Shown: positions 1 to 8,258 of the stretch, piece by piece
Numbering within the stretch: the stretch's first letter is position 1
How the letters are laid out: each line of letters begins with the position of its first letter
Source: Natronocella acetinitrilica
Lineage (GTDB): Bacteria > Pseudomonadota > Gammaproteobacteria > Nitrococcales > Aquisalimonadaceae
Direction of reading: 5' to 3'
Assembly (NCBI RefSeq): GCF_024170285.1
Contig: NZ_JALJXV010000002.1
Coordinates: forward strand, 124,001-188,000
DNA length: 64,000 nt
Notes under the pieces: generated by a model
The model's database searches: none
Told to the model about the DNA's origin: nothing
Seen by the model: the letters and a program-made list of their open reading frames with translations, nothing else
Program-made: the position numbers and the translations under genes

Positions 1-817
1 ACTGGGGCCGCAGCTCGACAGCCCGGAGCTGTACCGTGACTTCGTCGCCAAGGGTGAGCGCATCGCCGAGGCCTACGAGAACCGGGAATTCTCCCGGGCG
101 GTGCGGGACATCATGGCGCTGGCCGACCAGGCCAATCAGTACTTCGATGACCGCAAGCCCTGGGTGCTCGCCAAGGATGAGAAGACGCTGGATCAGGTGC
201 AGGGTATCTGCACCATGACGCTCAACCTGTTCCGCGTGCTCATGACCTTTCTCAAGCCGGTGGTACCGCGTATCGCCGCCGAGGCGGAGGGCTTTCTCGA
301 CATCCCGCCACAGGACTGGCAGGCCGTGCGCAAGCCGCTGCTGGACCACGCCATCAAGCCGTTCAAGCCGCTGGCGACGCGGGTGGAGCAGGCATCGGTG
401 GACGCCATGCTGGAGGAATCCAAGGGCACGCTGGAGGCGAAGAACACCGGCGCCAAAGGCAATGGGCAACTCGACAGGAATCCGATCGCGGAACAGATCG
501 AGATCGACGCCTTCGCCCAGGTCGACCTGCGGGTGGCGCGCATTGCCGATGCGAAATACGTCGAAGGGGCGGACAAGCTGCTGCAACTGACCCTCGACCT
601 GGGTGGTGAGCAGCGCAACGTGTTCGCCGGTATCCGCTCGGCCTACGAGCCGGACAAGCTCAAGGGCCGGCTCACCGTGATGGTCGCCAATCTGAAGCCC
701 CGCAAGATGCGCTTCGGGGTGTCCGAGGGCATGGTGCTGGCGGCGGGCCCGGGGGGCAAGGATCTGTTCATCCTCGAGCCGGACAGCGGCGCCGAGCCCG
801 GCATGAAGGTGAAATAG
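1..817 (+). CDS. metG: Methionyl-tRNA synthetase, C-terminal part (5' truncated by window edge)
   Basis: Charges tRNA-Met with methionine in the cytoplasm. The reading frame is open from base 2, so only the last ~271 residues are visible. The first part is the helical anticodon-binding domain ([19 protein letters not shown]...). A linker follows, and from about base 491 to the end there is a C-terminal tRNA-binding OB-fold of the Trbp111/EMAP type ([20 protein letters not shown]). That appended domain is characteristic of long dimeric bacterial MetRS. The catalytic HIGH and KMSKS motifs lie outside the window. rsxB starts 6 bases downstream, so the two are probably cotranscribed. Confidence 0.95.
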   Translation, partial: LGPQLDSPELYRDFVAKGERIAEAYENREFSRAVRDIMALADQANQYFDDRKPWVLAKDEKTLDQVQGICTMTLNLFRVLMTFLKPVVPRIAAEAEGFLDIPPQDWQAVRKPLLDHAIKPFKPLATRVEQASVDAMLEESKGTLEAKNTGAKGNGQLDRNPIAEQIEIDAFAQVDLRVARIADAKYVEGADKLLQLTLDLGGEQRNVFAGIRSAYEPDKLKGRLTVMVANLKPRKMRFGVSEGMVLAAGPGGKDLFILEPDSGAEPGMKVK

Positions 818-823
818 GCCGCC

Positions 824-1492
824 ATGGGCCGGCAGGACCTCGCAGCGCGGGTCGATGACCTCTTGCCGCAGACCCAGTGCGGCCAGTGCGACTATGCCGG
901 CTGCCGCCCCTACGCGGATGCCATCGCCGCCGGCGAAGCGGAGATCAACCAGTGCCCGCCCGGGGGACAGCGCACCATCGCCGCCCTGGCGGAGCTACTG
1001 GGTCGCGACCCCCTGCCGCTCAACCCCGACCATGGGGTGGAGGAGCGTCAGCCCACCGTGGTCTGGATTGACGAGTCGCAGTGCATCGGCTGCGCCCTCT
1101 GCATCAAGGCCTGCCCCGTGGATGCCATCGTCGGCGCCGCCAAGCGCATGCACACGGTGATCGAGAGCGAGTGCACCGGCTGCGACCTCTGCATCCCGCC
1201 CTGCCCCGTCGACTGCATCCATGTGCGCGTGACCGCGGACACCATGCCGCCACCGGACAAGGCCCTGGAACGCGCTCATCATGCCCGCCGCCGCTACCGG
1301 AATCGGCAACAGCGCCTGACCCGCCTGCAGCATGAACGGGAGCAGCGTCGCGCCGACAAGAAGGCCGCCATCGCGCCCATACCCGACGCTGCGACGGCCA
1401 GGGGCAAGGATGAGCGTCAGGCCGTGATACAGGCCGCCATCGCCCGAACCCGGGCAAGACGGGCCCGATTACGGGGCGGAGACTCCGACTAA
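824..1492 (+). CDS. rsxB: RnfB/RsxB-like iron-sulfur electron-transport protein, no membrane anchor
   Basis: 222 aa. RnfB is the iron-sulfur subunit of the membrane Rnf/Rsx complex that moves electrons between ferredoxin and NAD(H). Visible: the RnfB N-terminal cluster motif C19-x2-C22-x4-C27 with C44, then two 4Fe-4S ferredoxin motifs (C87, C90, C93, C97 and C117, C120, C123, C127). An Arg/Lys/Ala-rich, probably helical tail covers about residues 145-222. Canonical RnfB begins with a transmembrane helix; this one starts directly with a soluble helix, so it may be cytosolic or recruited by the next gene's product. No rnfA, C, D or E is nearby. It sits 6 bases after metG and 77 bases before an RnfG-like gene. 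Confidence 0.85.
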   Translation: MGRQDLAARVDDLLPQTQCGQCDYAGCRPYADAIAAGEAEINQCPPGGQRTIAALAELLGRDPLPLNPDHGVEERQPTVVWIDESQCIGCALCIKACPVDAIVGAAKRMHTVIESECTGCDLCIPPCPVDCIHVRVTADTMPPPDKALERAHHARRRYRNRQQRLTRLQHEREQRRADKKAAIAPIPDAATARGKDERQAVIQAAIARTRARRARLRGGDSD

Positions 1493-1569
1493 TCACCGGC
1501 TGCACTCGGCAAGGACCGGGGGCATACTGGACAGGCTGAAACACTCGCCCAGCGGGCCGGAGGTACAGG

Positions 1570-2277
1570 GTGACCAGGGACATTTTCTTGGCAGGCGTGT
1601 TGCTGCTGCTGTTTTCCGCAGGCGGCGTGGCGGCGATGGTGGGTATCTACCAGGCGGCAATCGAGCGCAGTGATCGAAACCGGGAACTCGCCCTGATGCG
1701 GGAAATCCAGCAACTGGTGCCCGACGACGCCTACGACAACGAGCCGGCGTCGGACAAGGTCGACGTACGCTCTTCCCGCCTTGGCACCATCGCCGAGATG
1801 CCGGTGTACCGGGCCCGCAAGGGCGGCGAACCCGCTGCTGCCATCATCTCTACCATGACCGCCGGAGAAGGGGGCAGCCTGGGACTGTTGATCGGGGTCT
1901 ACCCCAACGGCACCGTGGCCGGCCTGCGGTTGCTACCGGGTGGCAACGCCGCGAATAACGCCGTGCCGAGCGAAACCACGGTGGCCGGCTGGGATCGCGA
2001 GCTTGCCGGCCGTGGCCTCGACGAACTCTCCCCGGAGGGCGCGATTCTCCGCGAGGAGGAAGCGGAAGACGAGGAGCAGCAGGCGGCCGAGGACGACGAC
2101 GGCGAGGCGCAGGTGGCGGAGGCGGAGGCCGACCCCGCCCCGCCGGTGCCACCCGACGTGGTCCGCGCGGTCCGCTCCGTGCTGCTGTACGTGGAACAGC
2201 ACGGTGAGACCCTGTTCGCCGAGCAGCCGCAGGATGTTGAGCAGCACGAAGTCGAAGACGACGGCCCCGCAACCTGA
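1570..2277 (+). CDS. Degenerate RnfG-like membrane protein lacking the FMN attachment motif
   Basis: 235 aa, GTG start chosen because a GGAGG sits 7 bases upstream. One N-terminal membrane helix (residues ~6-25) is followed by a periplasmic domain. Residues ~78-125 resemble the start of the RnfG FMN-binding domain (MPVYRARKGGEPAAAI, then LLIGVYPNGTVAGLRLL). The C-terminal helix VVRAVRSVLLYVEQHG (198-212) matches the helix that follows the flavin site. RnfG normally has an S(T)GAT motif there, whose Thr carries covalent FMN. Here it is replaced by an acidic stretch (161-188) and a proline linker. I infer a non-flavinylated RnfG derivative, perhaps an anchor or partner for the adjacent RnfB. 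The family call rests on motif resemblance only. Confidence 0.6.
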   Translation: MTRDIFLAGVLLLLFSAGGVAAMVGIYQAAIERSDRNRELALMREIQQLVPDDAYDNEPASDKVDVRSSRLGTIAEMPVYRARKGGEPAAAIISTMTAGEGGSLGLLIGVYPNGTVAGLRLLPGGNAANNAVPSETTVAGWDRELAGRGLDELSPEGAILREEEAEDEEQQAAEDDDGEAQVAEAEADPAPPVPPDVVRAVRSVLLYVEQHGETLFAEQPQDVEQHEVEDDGPAT

Positions 2278-2297
2278 ACCCTATCGAGGGAGCAATC

Positions 2298-3086
2298 ATG
2301 TCCTACCAGTACATCAGCGTCGACTCAATCGAGCGTGTTGGACGCATCACCATCAATCGTCCCCAGGCCCTGAACGCACTGTCCGTCCCCTTGATGGATG
2401 AAGTCGGCGAGGCGATCAACGCCTTCGAGGCCGACGAGGGCATCGGCGCCATCATCATCACCGGCACGGAAAAGGCCTTCGCCGCCGGGGCGGACATCAA
2501 GGACATGGCAGGGCTCGATGGCGAGTCCGCCCTGGCCCAGGACTTCCCGTACAACGCCAGCGGCTGGCATGCGCTCAACCGCTGCCGCAAGCCGGTGATC
2601 GCTGCCGTGTCAGGCTTCGCCCTCGGCGGTGGCTGCGAGCTGGCCATGGCCTGTGATTTCATCATCGCCGCCGACAATGCCCGCTTTGGCCAGCCGGAGG
2701 TCAAGCTCGGCATCATTCCCGGCGCCGGCGGCACGCAACGGCTGATCCGCGCCGTCGGCAAGGCCAAGGCCATGGAGCTGTGTCTGACCGGCCGGATGAT
2801 GGAAGCCGACGAGGCGGAACGCGCCGGGCTGGTCGCCTACGTGACGCCCGCCGACGAGTTGCAGACCCGCGCGCTGGCGACAGCCCAGACCATTGCAGCG
2901 CAGTCGTCCACGGGCACCGCCATGATCAAGGACTGCATCAACCAGGCCATGGAGATACCGCTGTCCAGCGGACTGGTGTACGAGCGACGCGTGCTGCAGG
3001 CGCTCTTCGGCAGCGACGATCAGCGCGAGGGCATGACCGCATTCGTGGAAAAACGCAAACCCGCTTTCAAGCGCAAAGGGCAATGA
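2298..3086 (+). CDS. Enoyl-CoA hydratase (crotonase family)
   Basis: 262 aa, cytoplasmic. Hydrates 2-trans-enoyl-CoA to 3-hydroxyacyl-CoA in beta-oxidation or related acyl-CoA degradation. Crotonase signatures are present: the oxyanion-hole segment AAGADIKDM (~62-70), ALGGGCELAMACD with catalytic Glu114, and QPEVKLGIIPGAGG with catalytic Glu134. Both glutamates present argues for a true hydratase rather than an isomerase-only member. Length is normal for single-domain hydratases of the PaaF/FadB1 type. The last bases overlap the nth start as ATGA, so translation of nth is probably coupled. The gene sits between an rnf remnant and nth, an unusual place for it. Confidence 0.9.
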   Translation: MSYQYISVDSIERVGRITINRPQALNALSVPLMDEVGEAINAFEADEGIGAIIITGTEKAFAAGADIKDMAGLDGESALAQDFPYNASGWHALNRCRKPVIAAVSGFALGGGCELAMACDFIIAADNARFGQPEVKLGIIPGAGGTQRLIRAVGKAKAMELCLTGRMMEADEAERAGLVAYVTPADELQTRALATAQTIAAQSSTGTAMIKDCINQAMEIPLSSGLVYERRVLQALFGSDDQREGMTAFVEKRKPAFKRKGQ

Positions 3087-3715
3087 ACAAGGACAAACGC
3101 AGCGAAATCTTCCGCCGACTGCGGGACGCAAACCCCTCCCCCACCACCGAGTTGCACTACACCTCGCCTTTCGAACTGCTGGTGGCCGTGGTGCTGTCTG
3201 CACAGGCCACCGACAAGGGCGTGAACAAGGCCACGGCAAGATTGTTCCCGGTGGCCAATACGCCGGCGGCGATCCTGGCCCTGGGGGAAGAGGGTCTCAA
3301 GGAACACATCAAGACCATCGGACTCTTCAACAGCAAGGCCGCGAATATCATCAAGCTCTGCGCGATCCTGCTTGAACAGCACGATGGCGAAGTGCCCCGG
3401 GACCGGGAGGCCCTGGAGGCGCTACCCGGTGTCGGTCGGAAGACGGCCAACGTGGTGCTGAATACCGCGTTCGGGCAGCCGACCATTGCCGTGGACACGC
3501 ATATCTTCCGTGTGTCGAACCGCACCGCCATCGCCAGGGGCAAGACCGTGCTGGAAGTGGAGCGGCGGCTGGAGCGGTTGGTGCCAGTGGAGTTCCTTCA
3601 GGACGCCCATCATTGGCTGATCCTGCACGGCCGTTATGTCTGCGTGGCGCGCAAGCCCCGCTGCGCCGCATGCACCATCTACGATCTCTGCGAGTTCAAG
3701 CAGAAGACTGCCTAG
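3083..3715 (+). CDS. nth: Endonuclease III
   Basis: 210 aa. Bifunctional DNA glycosylase/AP lyase that removes oxidised pyrimidines in base-excision repair. Visible: the helix-hairpin-helix LPGVGRKTANVV with catalytic Lys120, the catalytic Asp138 in VDTHIFRV, and the C-terminal 4Fe-4S motif C187-x6-C194-x2-C197-x5-C203. Numbering and length match E. coli Nth. The start overlaps the hydratase stop (ATGA). In E. coli nth follows rsxABCDGE; here it is still downstream of rsxB and an RnfG-like gene, consistent with an eroded rnf-nth locus. The 3' end overlaps the convergent LysR gene by 20 bases. Confidence 0.96.
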   Translation: MNKDKRSEIFRRLRDANPSPTTELHYTSPFELLVAVVLSAQATDKGVNKATARLFPVANTPAAILALGEEGLKEHIKTIGLFNSKAANIIKLCAILLEQHDGEVPRDREALEALPGVGRKTANVVLNTAFGQPTIAVDTHIFRVSNRTAIARGKTVLEVERRLERLVPVEFLQDAHHWLILHGRYVCVARKPRCAACTIYDLCEFKQKTA

Positions 3716-4658
3716 CGCTGCCAACACCCCCGCCGTGGGCATCCTGCAGGCATTCAACGAACCGGCGCACCACCACGGAAGGCGCCGGTGAACGCCTGTA
3801 GATGGCGGCAAAGTCGCAGTCGTACTGGAACAGATCCGGCCGCAGTGGGCGCAGGTCTCCAGCCTGCTCGAAGCCCCTTGCGTAATGCTCCGGCAGATAG
3901 CCCAGGTAACAGCCGGACATGATCAGCATGGCTGTCCCTTCCTGATCGTAGGCATCGGCGTGGCGCTCGAGCCCCAGAGCCAGGGTCTGCACCATGTTCG
4001 GCGAATGAAAGCCGATGCCCGCATACTTGAGCCCGCGCACCCGCTCGGCGCTGATCTCTGCCTCAGGCACATCGAACAACGGGTGCAGGCGCCCGCAATA
4101 GAGTTGCATGGTCTCGTGGAATAACGGGTGATAGCGCAGGCTGGGCGAATCCCGATGGGTGGGTATGACGCCGATATCAAAGCCCCCCTCGATCACACCG
4201 GCCTCTATGAGGTTGGTGGGCTCCACGTGTATCTCAAGCCGCACTGCGGGTGCCATGGCATCAAACTGTCGGATGGCCTCGGTGAGGTGGGCGTTGTCAT
4301 TCGTGAGGGTCTTGTCGAACACGGCAATGCGCAACCTGCCACGGAGTTGTTCCCGTAACTCGCTCACCGACATGCGAAAGTCATCCACGGCGCCAAACAA
4401 CTGACGAGCCGCCGCGTGGACTTTTTCGCCCTCTTCCGTGAGACGGAAGCCGGAGCGACCACGTTCGCACAGGGTGGCACCGAGACGGGTCTCCAGATCC
4501 TTCAGATAGCGGCTGATGGTGGAGCGCCCGATATTGAGTTCCAACTCCGCAGCGGTCAGCCCGCCGCAGCGCGCAACCGCCAGAAAGATGCGCAAGAGTC
4601 GCAACTCATTGTCGCCAATCTGCCCCGGGCCTCGGGCCGGCAAGGGTTTTTGTTTCAT
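3696..4658 (-). CDS. LysR-family transcriptional regulator
   Basis: 320 aa from the ATG at 4658 (MKQKPLPARGPG); an upstream in-frame extension lacks family character. The N-terminal winged helix-turn-helix is visible (RLLRIFLAVARCGGLTAAEL, GRSTISRYLKDLETRLGATL). It is followed by a substrate-binding domain of the LysR type (residues ~90-300), with contacts for an unknown coinducer. Transcribed away from the omega-amino-acid transaminase, with a ~90 bp shared intergenic region. By the usual LysR arrangement it probably controls that gene and perhaps the TRAP transporter beyond it. The 3' end overlaps nth tail-to-tail. Confidence 0.88.
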   Translation of the reverse strand: MKQKPLPARGPGQIGDNELRLLRIFLAVARCGGLTAAELELNIGRSTISRYLKDLETRLGATLCERGRSGFRLTEEGEKVHAAARQLFGAVDDFRMSVSELREQLRGRLRIAVFDKTLTNDNAHLTEAIRQFDAMAPAVRLEIHVEPTNLIEAGVIEGGFDIGVIPTHRDSPSLRYHPLFHETMQLYCGRLHPLFDVPEAEISAERVRGLKYAGIGFHSPNMVQTLALGLERHADAYDQEGTAMLIMSGCYLGYLPEHYARGFEQAGDLRPLRPDLFQYDCDFAAIYRRSPAPSVVVRRFVECLQDAHGGGVGSARQSSA

Positions 4659-4718
4659 AAGATGAGAACCAAAAGTCGTTACTTCGACATTTAAGCACGT
4701 ATGGCCTTTGCCTACACT

Positions 4719-4729
4719 ATTCAGCGAAT
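4719..4729. promoter_or_regulatory. Small inverted repeat ATTC-N3-GAAT in the LysR/transaminase intergenic region
   Basis: A perfect 4-bp dyad (attcagcgaat) lies 22 bases before the transaminase ATG, between the divergent regulator and its likely target. It could be part of an operator, but the arms are short and no classical T-N11-A LysR box is obvious around it. Low confidence. Confidence 0.2.
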
Positions 4730-4751
4730 CCATAGAATCAGGAGTCGGACC

Positions 4752-6122
4752 ATGGCGACCGCCTCGGAACACGTGCTACCACCGAACGAAGACGATGCGC
4801 GCTGGGCGGGGTTGTCCAGAGCGGAACTGGAAGCCTACTGGATGCCGTTCTCCGGCAATCGGCAGTTCAAGGACGATCCGCGCATGATCGTGGGTGCCCA
4901 TGACTGTTACCTGCGCAGCGCCGACGGCCGCGACATCCTCGATACGCTGTCGGGGCTTTGGTGCTGCAGCTTCGGCCACGGTCGCAGCGAGATTGCCGAG
5001 GCCATTGGCCGTTGCGCCAAGGAACTCGCCTACTCGCCACCATTCCAGTTCGGCCACCCCATGGCATTTCAACTCGCCAACCGGGTGCGTGAGCTGACGC
5101 CCGATGGTCTCGATCACGTGTTTTTCACCAACTCCGGGTCGGAATCGGCGGATACGGCACTGAAAATGGCGAAGGCCTACTGGCGACTGAAGGGACGGCC
5201 GGAGAAGACCCGCATGATCGGCCGCATCAAGGGCTACCACGGCGTCAACGTGGGTGGCACCAGCGTCGGTGGTATCGTCGGCAATCGCAAGCACTTCGGC
5301 AGCCTGATGGAATCCGACCACCTCTCGGCCACGCTGCTGCCGGAAAACCGTTTCAGTCGCGGAACCCCGGAGCATGGCGTCCATCTGGCCGATCAGCTGG
5401 AAGAGCTGGTCGGCCTGCATGATGCGTCCAACATCGCCGCAGTGGTGGTGGAGCCCATGAGTGGCTCGGCGGGGGTCATCGTGCCGCCGGCTGGCTACCT
5501 GAAGCGGCTGCGGGAAATCTGCGACAAGCACGACATCCTGCTGGTGTTCGACGAAGTGCTCACGGGCTTCGGCCGCACCGGCTCCGATTTCGGCGCCACG
5601 CTATTCGGTGTCACCCCCGACATCATGACCCTGGCGAAGAACATCACCAACGGCGCGGTGCCCATGGGCGCCGTGGTCAGCTCCGCCGAGATCTACCGCA
5701 CCTTCATGGATAACGGCGGCCCGGACTATGTGCCGGAATTTCCCCACGGCTACACCTACTCCGCACACCCCATCGCCTGCGCTGCCGGTCTGGCAGCCAT
5801 GGATATCTTCGAGCATGACAGGATGGCCGAGCGCGCCGGAGCGATGGCCCCCTATTTCGAGGAACAAGTGCACCAGCTCAAGGGGCTGCGGCACATCGTG
5901 GATATCCGCAACCTGGGCATGGCCGCGGCCATTCAACTGGAACCGCACCCCAGGGAAGCAACCCGCCGGCCTTTCGAGATTGCCATGCGCTGCTGGGAGA
6001 AAGGAATGTACGTGCGCTTCGCGGCGGATACCATTCAGCTCGGCCCGCCCTTTATTGTCGAGCGCGAACAGGTGGATCAGATGTGCAACATCCTGGCAGA
6101 CGTGATTCCCACCATCGACTGA
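4752..6122 (+). CDS. Omega-amino acid (beta-alanine)-pyruvate transaminase, class III PLP enzyme
   Basis: 456 aa from the ATG at 4752, chosen because AGGAG lies 7 bases upstream. Transfers the terminal amino group of omega-amino acids such as beta-alanine or related amines to pyruvate. Class III signatures: FTNSGSESADTALKMA (126-140) for PLP phosphate binding, VVVEPMSGSAGV (231-242), LVFDEVLTGFGRTG with cofactor Asp267, and the PLP lysine K296 in LAKNITNGAVPMGA. The N-terminal LEAYWMPFSGNRQF is typical of the beta-alanine-pyruvate subgroup; putrescine or taurine use cannot be excluded. Divergent from a LysR gene, and followed by a strong terminator and a TRAP transporter on the opposite strand. 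Confidence 0.9.
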   Translation: MATASEHVLPPNEDDARWAGLSRAELEAYWMPFSGNRQFKDDPRMIVGAHDCYLRSADGRDILDTLSGLWCCSFGHGRSEIAEAIGRCAKELAYSPPFQFGHPMAFQLANRVRELTPDGLDHVFFTNSGSESADTALKMAKAYWRLKGRPEKTRMIGRIKGYHGVNVGGTSVGGIVGNRKHFGSLMESDHLSATLLPENRFSRGTPEHGVHLADQLEELVGLHDASNIAAVVVEPMSGSAGVIVPPAGYLKRLREICDKHDILLVFDEVLTGFGRTGSDFGATLFGVTPDIMTLAKNITNGAVPMGAVVSSAEIYRTFMDNGGPDYVPEFPHGYTYSAHPIACAAGLAAMDIFEHDRMAERAGAMAPYFEEQVHQLKGLRHIVDIRNLGMAAAIQLEPHPREATRRPFEIAMRCWEKGMYVRFAADTIQLGPPFIVEREQVDQMCNILADVIPTID

Positions 6123-6142
6123 ACCTTCTCAAGCCGCAATAT

Positions 6143-6183
6143 AAACGGGGCGAGGCCACACCATGGCCTCGCCCCGTTTTTTC
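6143..6183 (+). terminator. Rho-independent terminator of the transaminase gene
   Basis: A 15-bp perfect stem (aaacggggcgaggcc pairing with ggcctcgccccgttt) encloses a 7-base loop and runs into a T tract, 20 bases after the transaminase stop. The opposite strand also ends in TTTAT, so it may serve the convergent TRAP permease gene as well. Confidence 0.9.
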
Positions 6184-6198
6184 GCACTCCTGGATGTG

Positions 6199-8178
6199 TC
6201 AGGTCGCTTTCTGATCCTGCTGTTCGTCCACCACCTCGTCCGACAGTGGGTCCTTTCGCGGTGCGAGCTTCTTGTGACGCATCGCACCGATGACGATCAT
6301 CGGCAGCACGATGGCGGCCGCCACCATGGCCACCGCGTCGCTTGGGTGGAACAGCGTGACGCCGCCGAGTATCGCCATGCCGATGACGACAGCGAAATTG
6401 GTGCGGTTGTCAGCGAAGATTCGCCCGAATACGGCGAAGGTCACCGCACAGGTCCCGATGGCCACCAGGGCGGTGTCGATGATCTGCGGCATCCCTGGGT
6501 TAACCACCATGTCGGAGCGCACGAAGATCGCGAAGGACATGATGGTAATGGGCATACAGATCTTCAACGCTTCCCACATGGTTCGCATGAAGGAGGCATT
6601 GGCGATCTTTGCAGCCACCGCTGCCGTCAAGGAAGTCGGCGGCGACAGCTCACCCCAGATTGCAAGCAGGAAGGCAAAGAAGTGCGCCACCCATGGATCC
6701 ACGCCCAGGGTGCGTAATGGCGGCACGATGATCACCGCAACGATGATGTAGGTCGCCGTTGGCGGTAGCCCCGTCCCCACCAGCCAGCCGAAGATGAAGG
6801 CCATGATCACGGTGGCGACGATGTGGAAGTCACCGATGGCCAGCAACAGGCTACCCATGCGCGTGATGAAGCCGGTTACCGTGAACAGCCCGATCATGAT
6901 GCCGAGGGTGGCCATCAGCAGGGTCAGGTAGGAGGTCATCTCCGCATGGGTCTCGATCGTGATGCGGAGGTTGCCGAAGATGGACTCCTCTGCCAGCAAT
7001 GGATCCTTGAGCAGATACTTGAAGGCAATCCAGGTGAGCACCAGCAGGGTGAAGATCATCGCCGCAGTCCACAGTGCGGCGCGCATCGCCCCGTAACCGA
7101 AGCTGCCCATCAACAGGATCAGGAACGCGATACCGGAGAAGAATATCGCCGTGCGCACCCAATCGTACAAGGGCACATCCGGTGGCGTGATGGGCGTGGT
7201 GGGCAGCATTCGCACACTGAGCAGGTACACCGCCAGGATCAGCGAGGCGAAGTAGACAAACGCCACGGAGAACCCGCGGATGACGACTTCCCAGTAAGGC
7301 ACACTGAGGAACTCCGCCATCAGGAAGCCGGCCACCGCCATCAACGGTGGCATGATCAGGCCACCCATGGAGGCCGCCGTCTCCACCGCACCGGCAAAGG
7401 TCGGCGGCACCCCGTAGCGCATCATCAGCGGAATGGTGAAGCTACCGGTCACTGCGGTGTTGGCGGCGCCTGAACCGCTGACCATGCCCACGGTGGTGGA
7501 TGCCAGCACTGCCGTCTGCGGCACCGTGTGCCGCGAGCGGCCGGCAATACGTCGCATGACGTTGACCAGCGCTTTCTGGGCGCCGAAACCGCTAGCGGCA
7601 GCAGCCAGCAACAGGAAGGCGGCGATCAGCGTGAGTGCAAGTTGCGAGTAGCGGCCGTAGACACCGGTGGAGAATTCCACCGTGCTCGACGTGACCACCC
7701 GGTAGAACGACACCCCGGGGTGCCAGAAGAAATCGATCGGACTGAGATAGCCCCAGATGGTGTAGAAAATCAGGACGAAATTCACCCAGAACAGCACCGG
7801 GTGAATCATTCGCGAGAGCTCCATCACCAGCAGGAACATCAGCAAGCCGACGATGAAGTCGTGCCGGGTGTATGCCGCCTGCCGCCAGATGGCGATATCT
7901 TCGTAGTTGGTGGTGAAGTACCACATGGCGTACAGGCAAATGCCGATGTAAGCCACCACGGCCGCATGATTGAACAACGCGGGCAGGCGTGGATAGAAAT
8001 AGTCATTCTGATAGAAAACCAGAATCTGAATAATCAGGGCGAGCGGCACGAGGCGCACGGCCAGATAGCGCGGTCCGCCAGAGCCGGTCAGGAAGTAGTC
8101 CAGCAGTGCGACGATCAGTGCGATGGAGAAGAGTAGCGTCAGGTTCCGGAGCGTCACCAGGTTTTTCAGCGCAAGCAC
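6199..8178 (-). CDS. TRAP transporter fused permease (4TM/12TM, DctQM type)
   Basis: 659 aa, GTG start at 8178 with GGGGA about 8 bases upstream. Integral inner-membrane protein that combines the small (DctQ-like) and large (DctM-like) TRAP subunits in one chain. An N-terminal group of membrane helices is followed by many hydrophobic segments typical of DctM (GAVETAASMGGLIMPPLMAVAGF; GTGLPPTATYIIVAVIIVPP). Such fused permeases work with TAXI-type binding proteins, and the gene for one lies directly upstream. Substrate is unknown; the neighbouring transaminase suggests an amino or omega-amino acid. A hairpin between the binding-protein gene and this one probably lowers permease expression. Confidence 0.92.
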   Translation of the reverse strand: MLALKNLVTLRNLTLLFSIALIVALLDYFLTGSGGPRYLAVRLVPLALIIQILVFYQNDYFYPRLPALFNHAAVVAYIGICLYAMWYFTTNYEDIAIWRQAAYTRHDFIVGLLMFLLVMELSRMIHPVLFWVNFVLIFYTIWGYLSPIDFFWHPGVSFYRVVTSSTVEFSTGVYGRYSQLALTLIAAFLLLAAAASGFGAQKALVNVMRRIAGRSRHTVPQTAVLASTTVGMVSGSGAANTAVTGSFTIPLMMRYGVPPTFAGAVETAASMGGLIMPPLMAVAGFLMAEFLSVPYWEVVIRGFSVAFVYFASLILAVYLLSVRMLPTTPITPPDVPLYDWVRTAIFFSGIAFLILLMGSFGYGAMRAALWTAAMIFTLLVLTWIAFKYLLKDPLLAEESIFGNLRITIETHAEMTSYLTLLMATLGIMIGLFTVTGFITRMGSLLLAIGDFHIVATVIMAFIFGWLVGTGLPPTATYIIVAVIIVPPLRTLGVDPWVAHFFAFLLAIWGELSPPTSLTAAVAAKIANASFMRTMWEALKICMPITIMSFAIFVRSDMVVNPGMPQIIDTALVAIGTCAVTFAVFGRIFADNRTNFAVVIGMAILGGVTLFHPSDAVAMVAAAIVLPMIVIGAMRHKKLAPRKDPLSDEVVDEQQDQKAT

Positions 8179-8202
8179 GGTCTTTCCCCGCTGTCATGTA
8201 CC

Positions 8203-8241
8203 AAAAAAACAAGGGGTGGGAGCCTTTTCAGCTCCCACCCC
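8203..8241 (-). terminator. Intercistronic hairpin/terminator between TAXI binding protein and TRAP permease
   Basis: On the minus strand GGGGTGGGAGC and GCTCCCACCCC form an 11-bp perfect stem around a 7-base loop, followed by TTG and seven T. It lies 17 bases after the binding-protein stop and before the permease start, so it should end or attenuate most transcripts there. That fits the usual excess of binding protein over permease. Confidence 0.85.
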
Positions 8242-8258
8242 GTCCACCTGGCTCGCGC

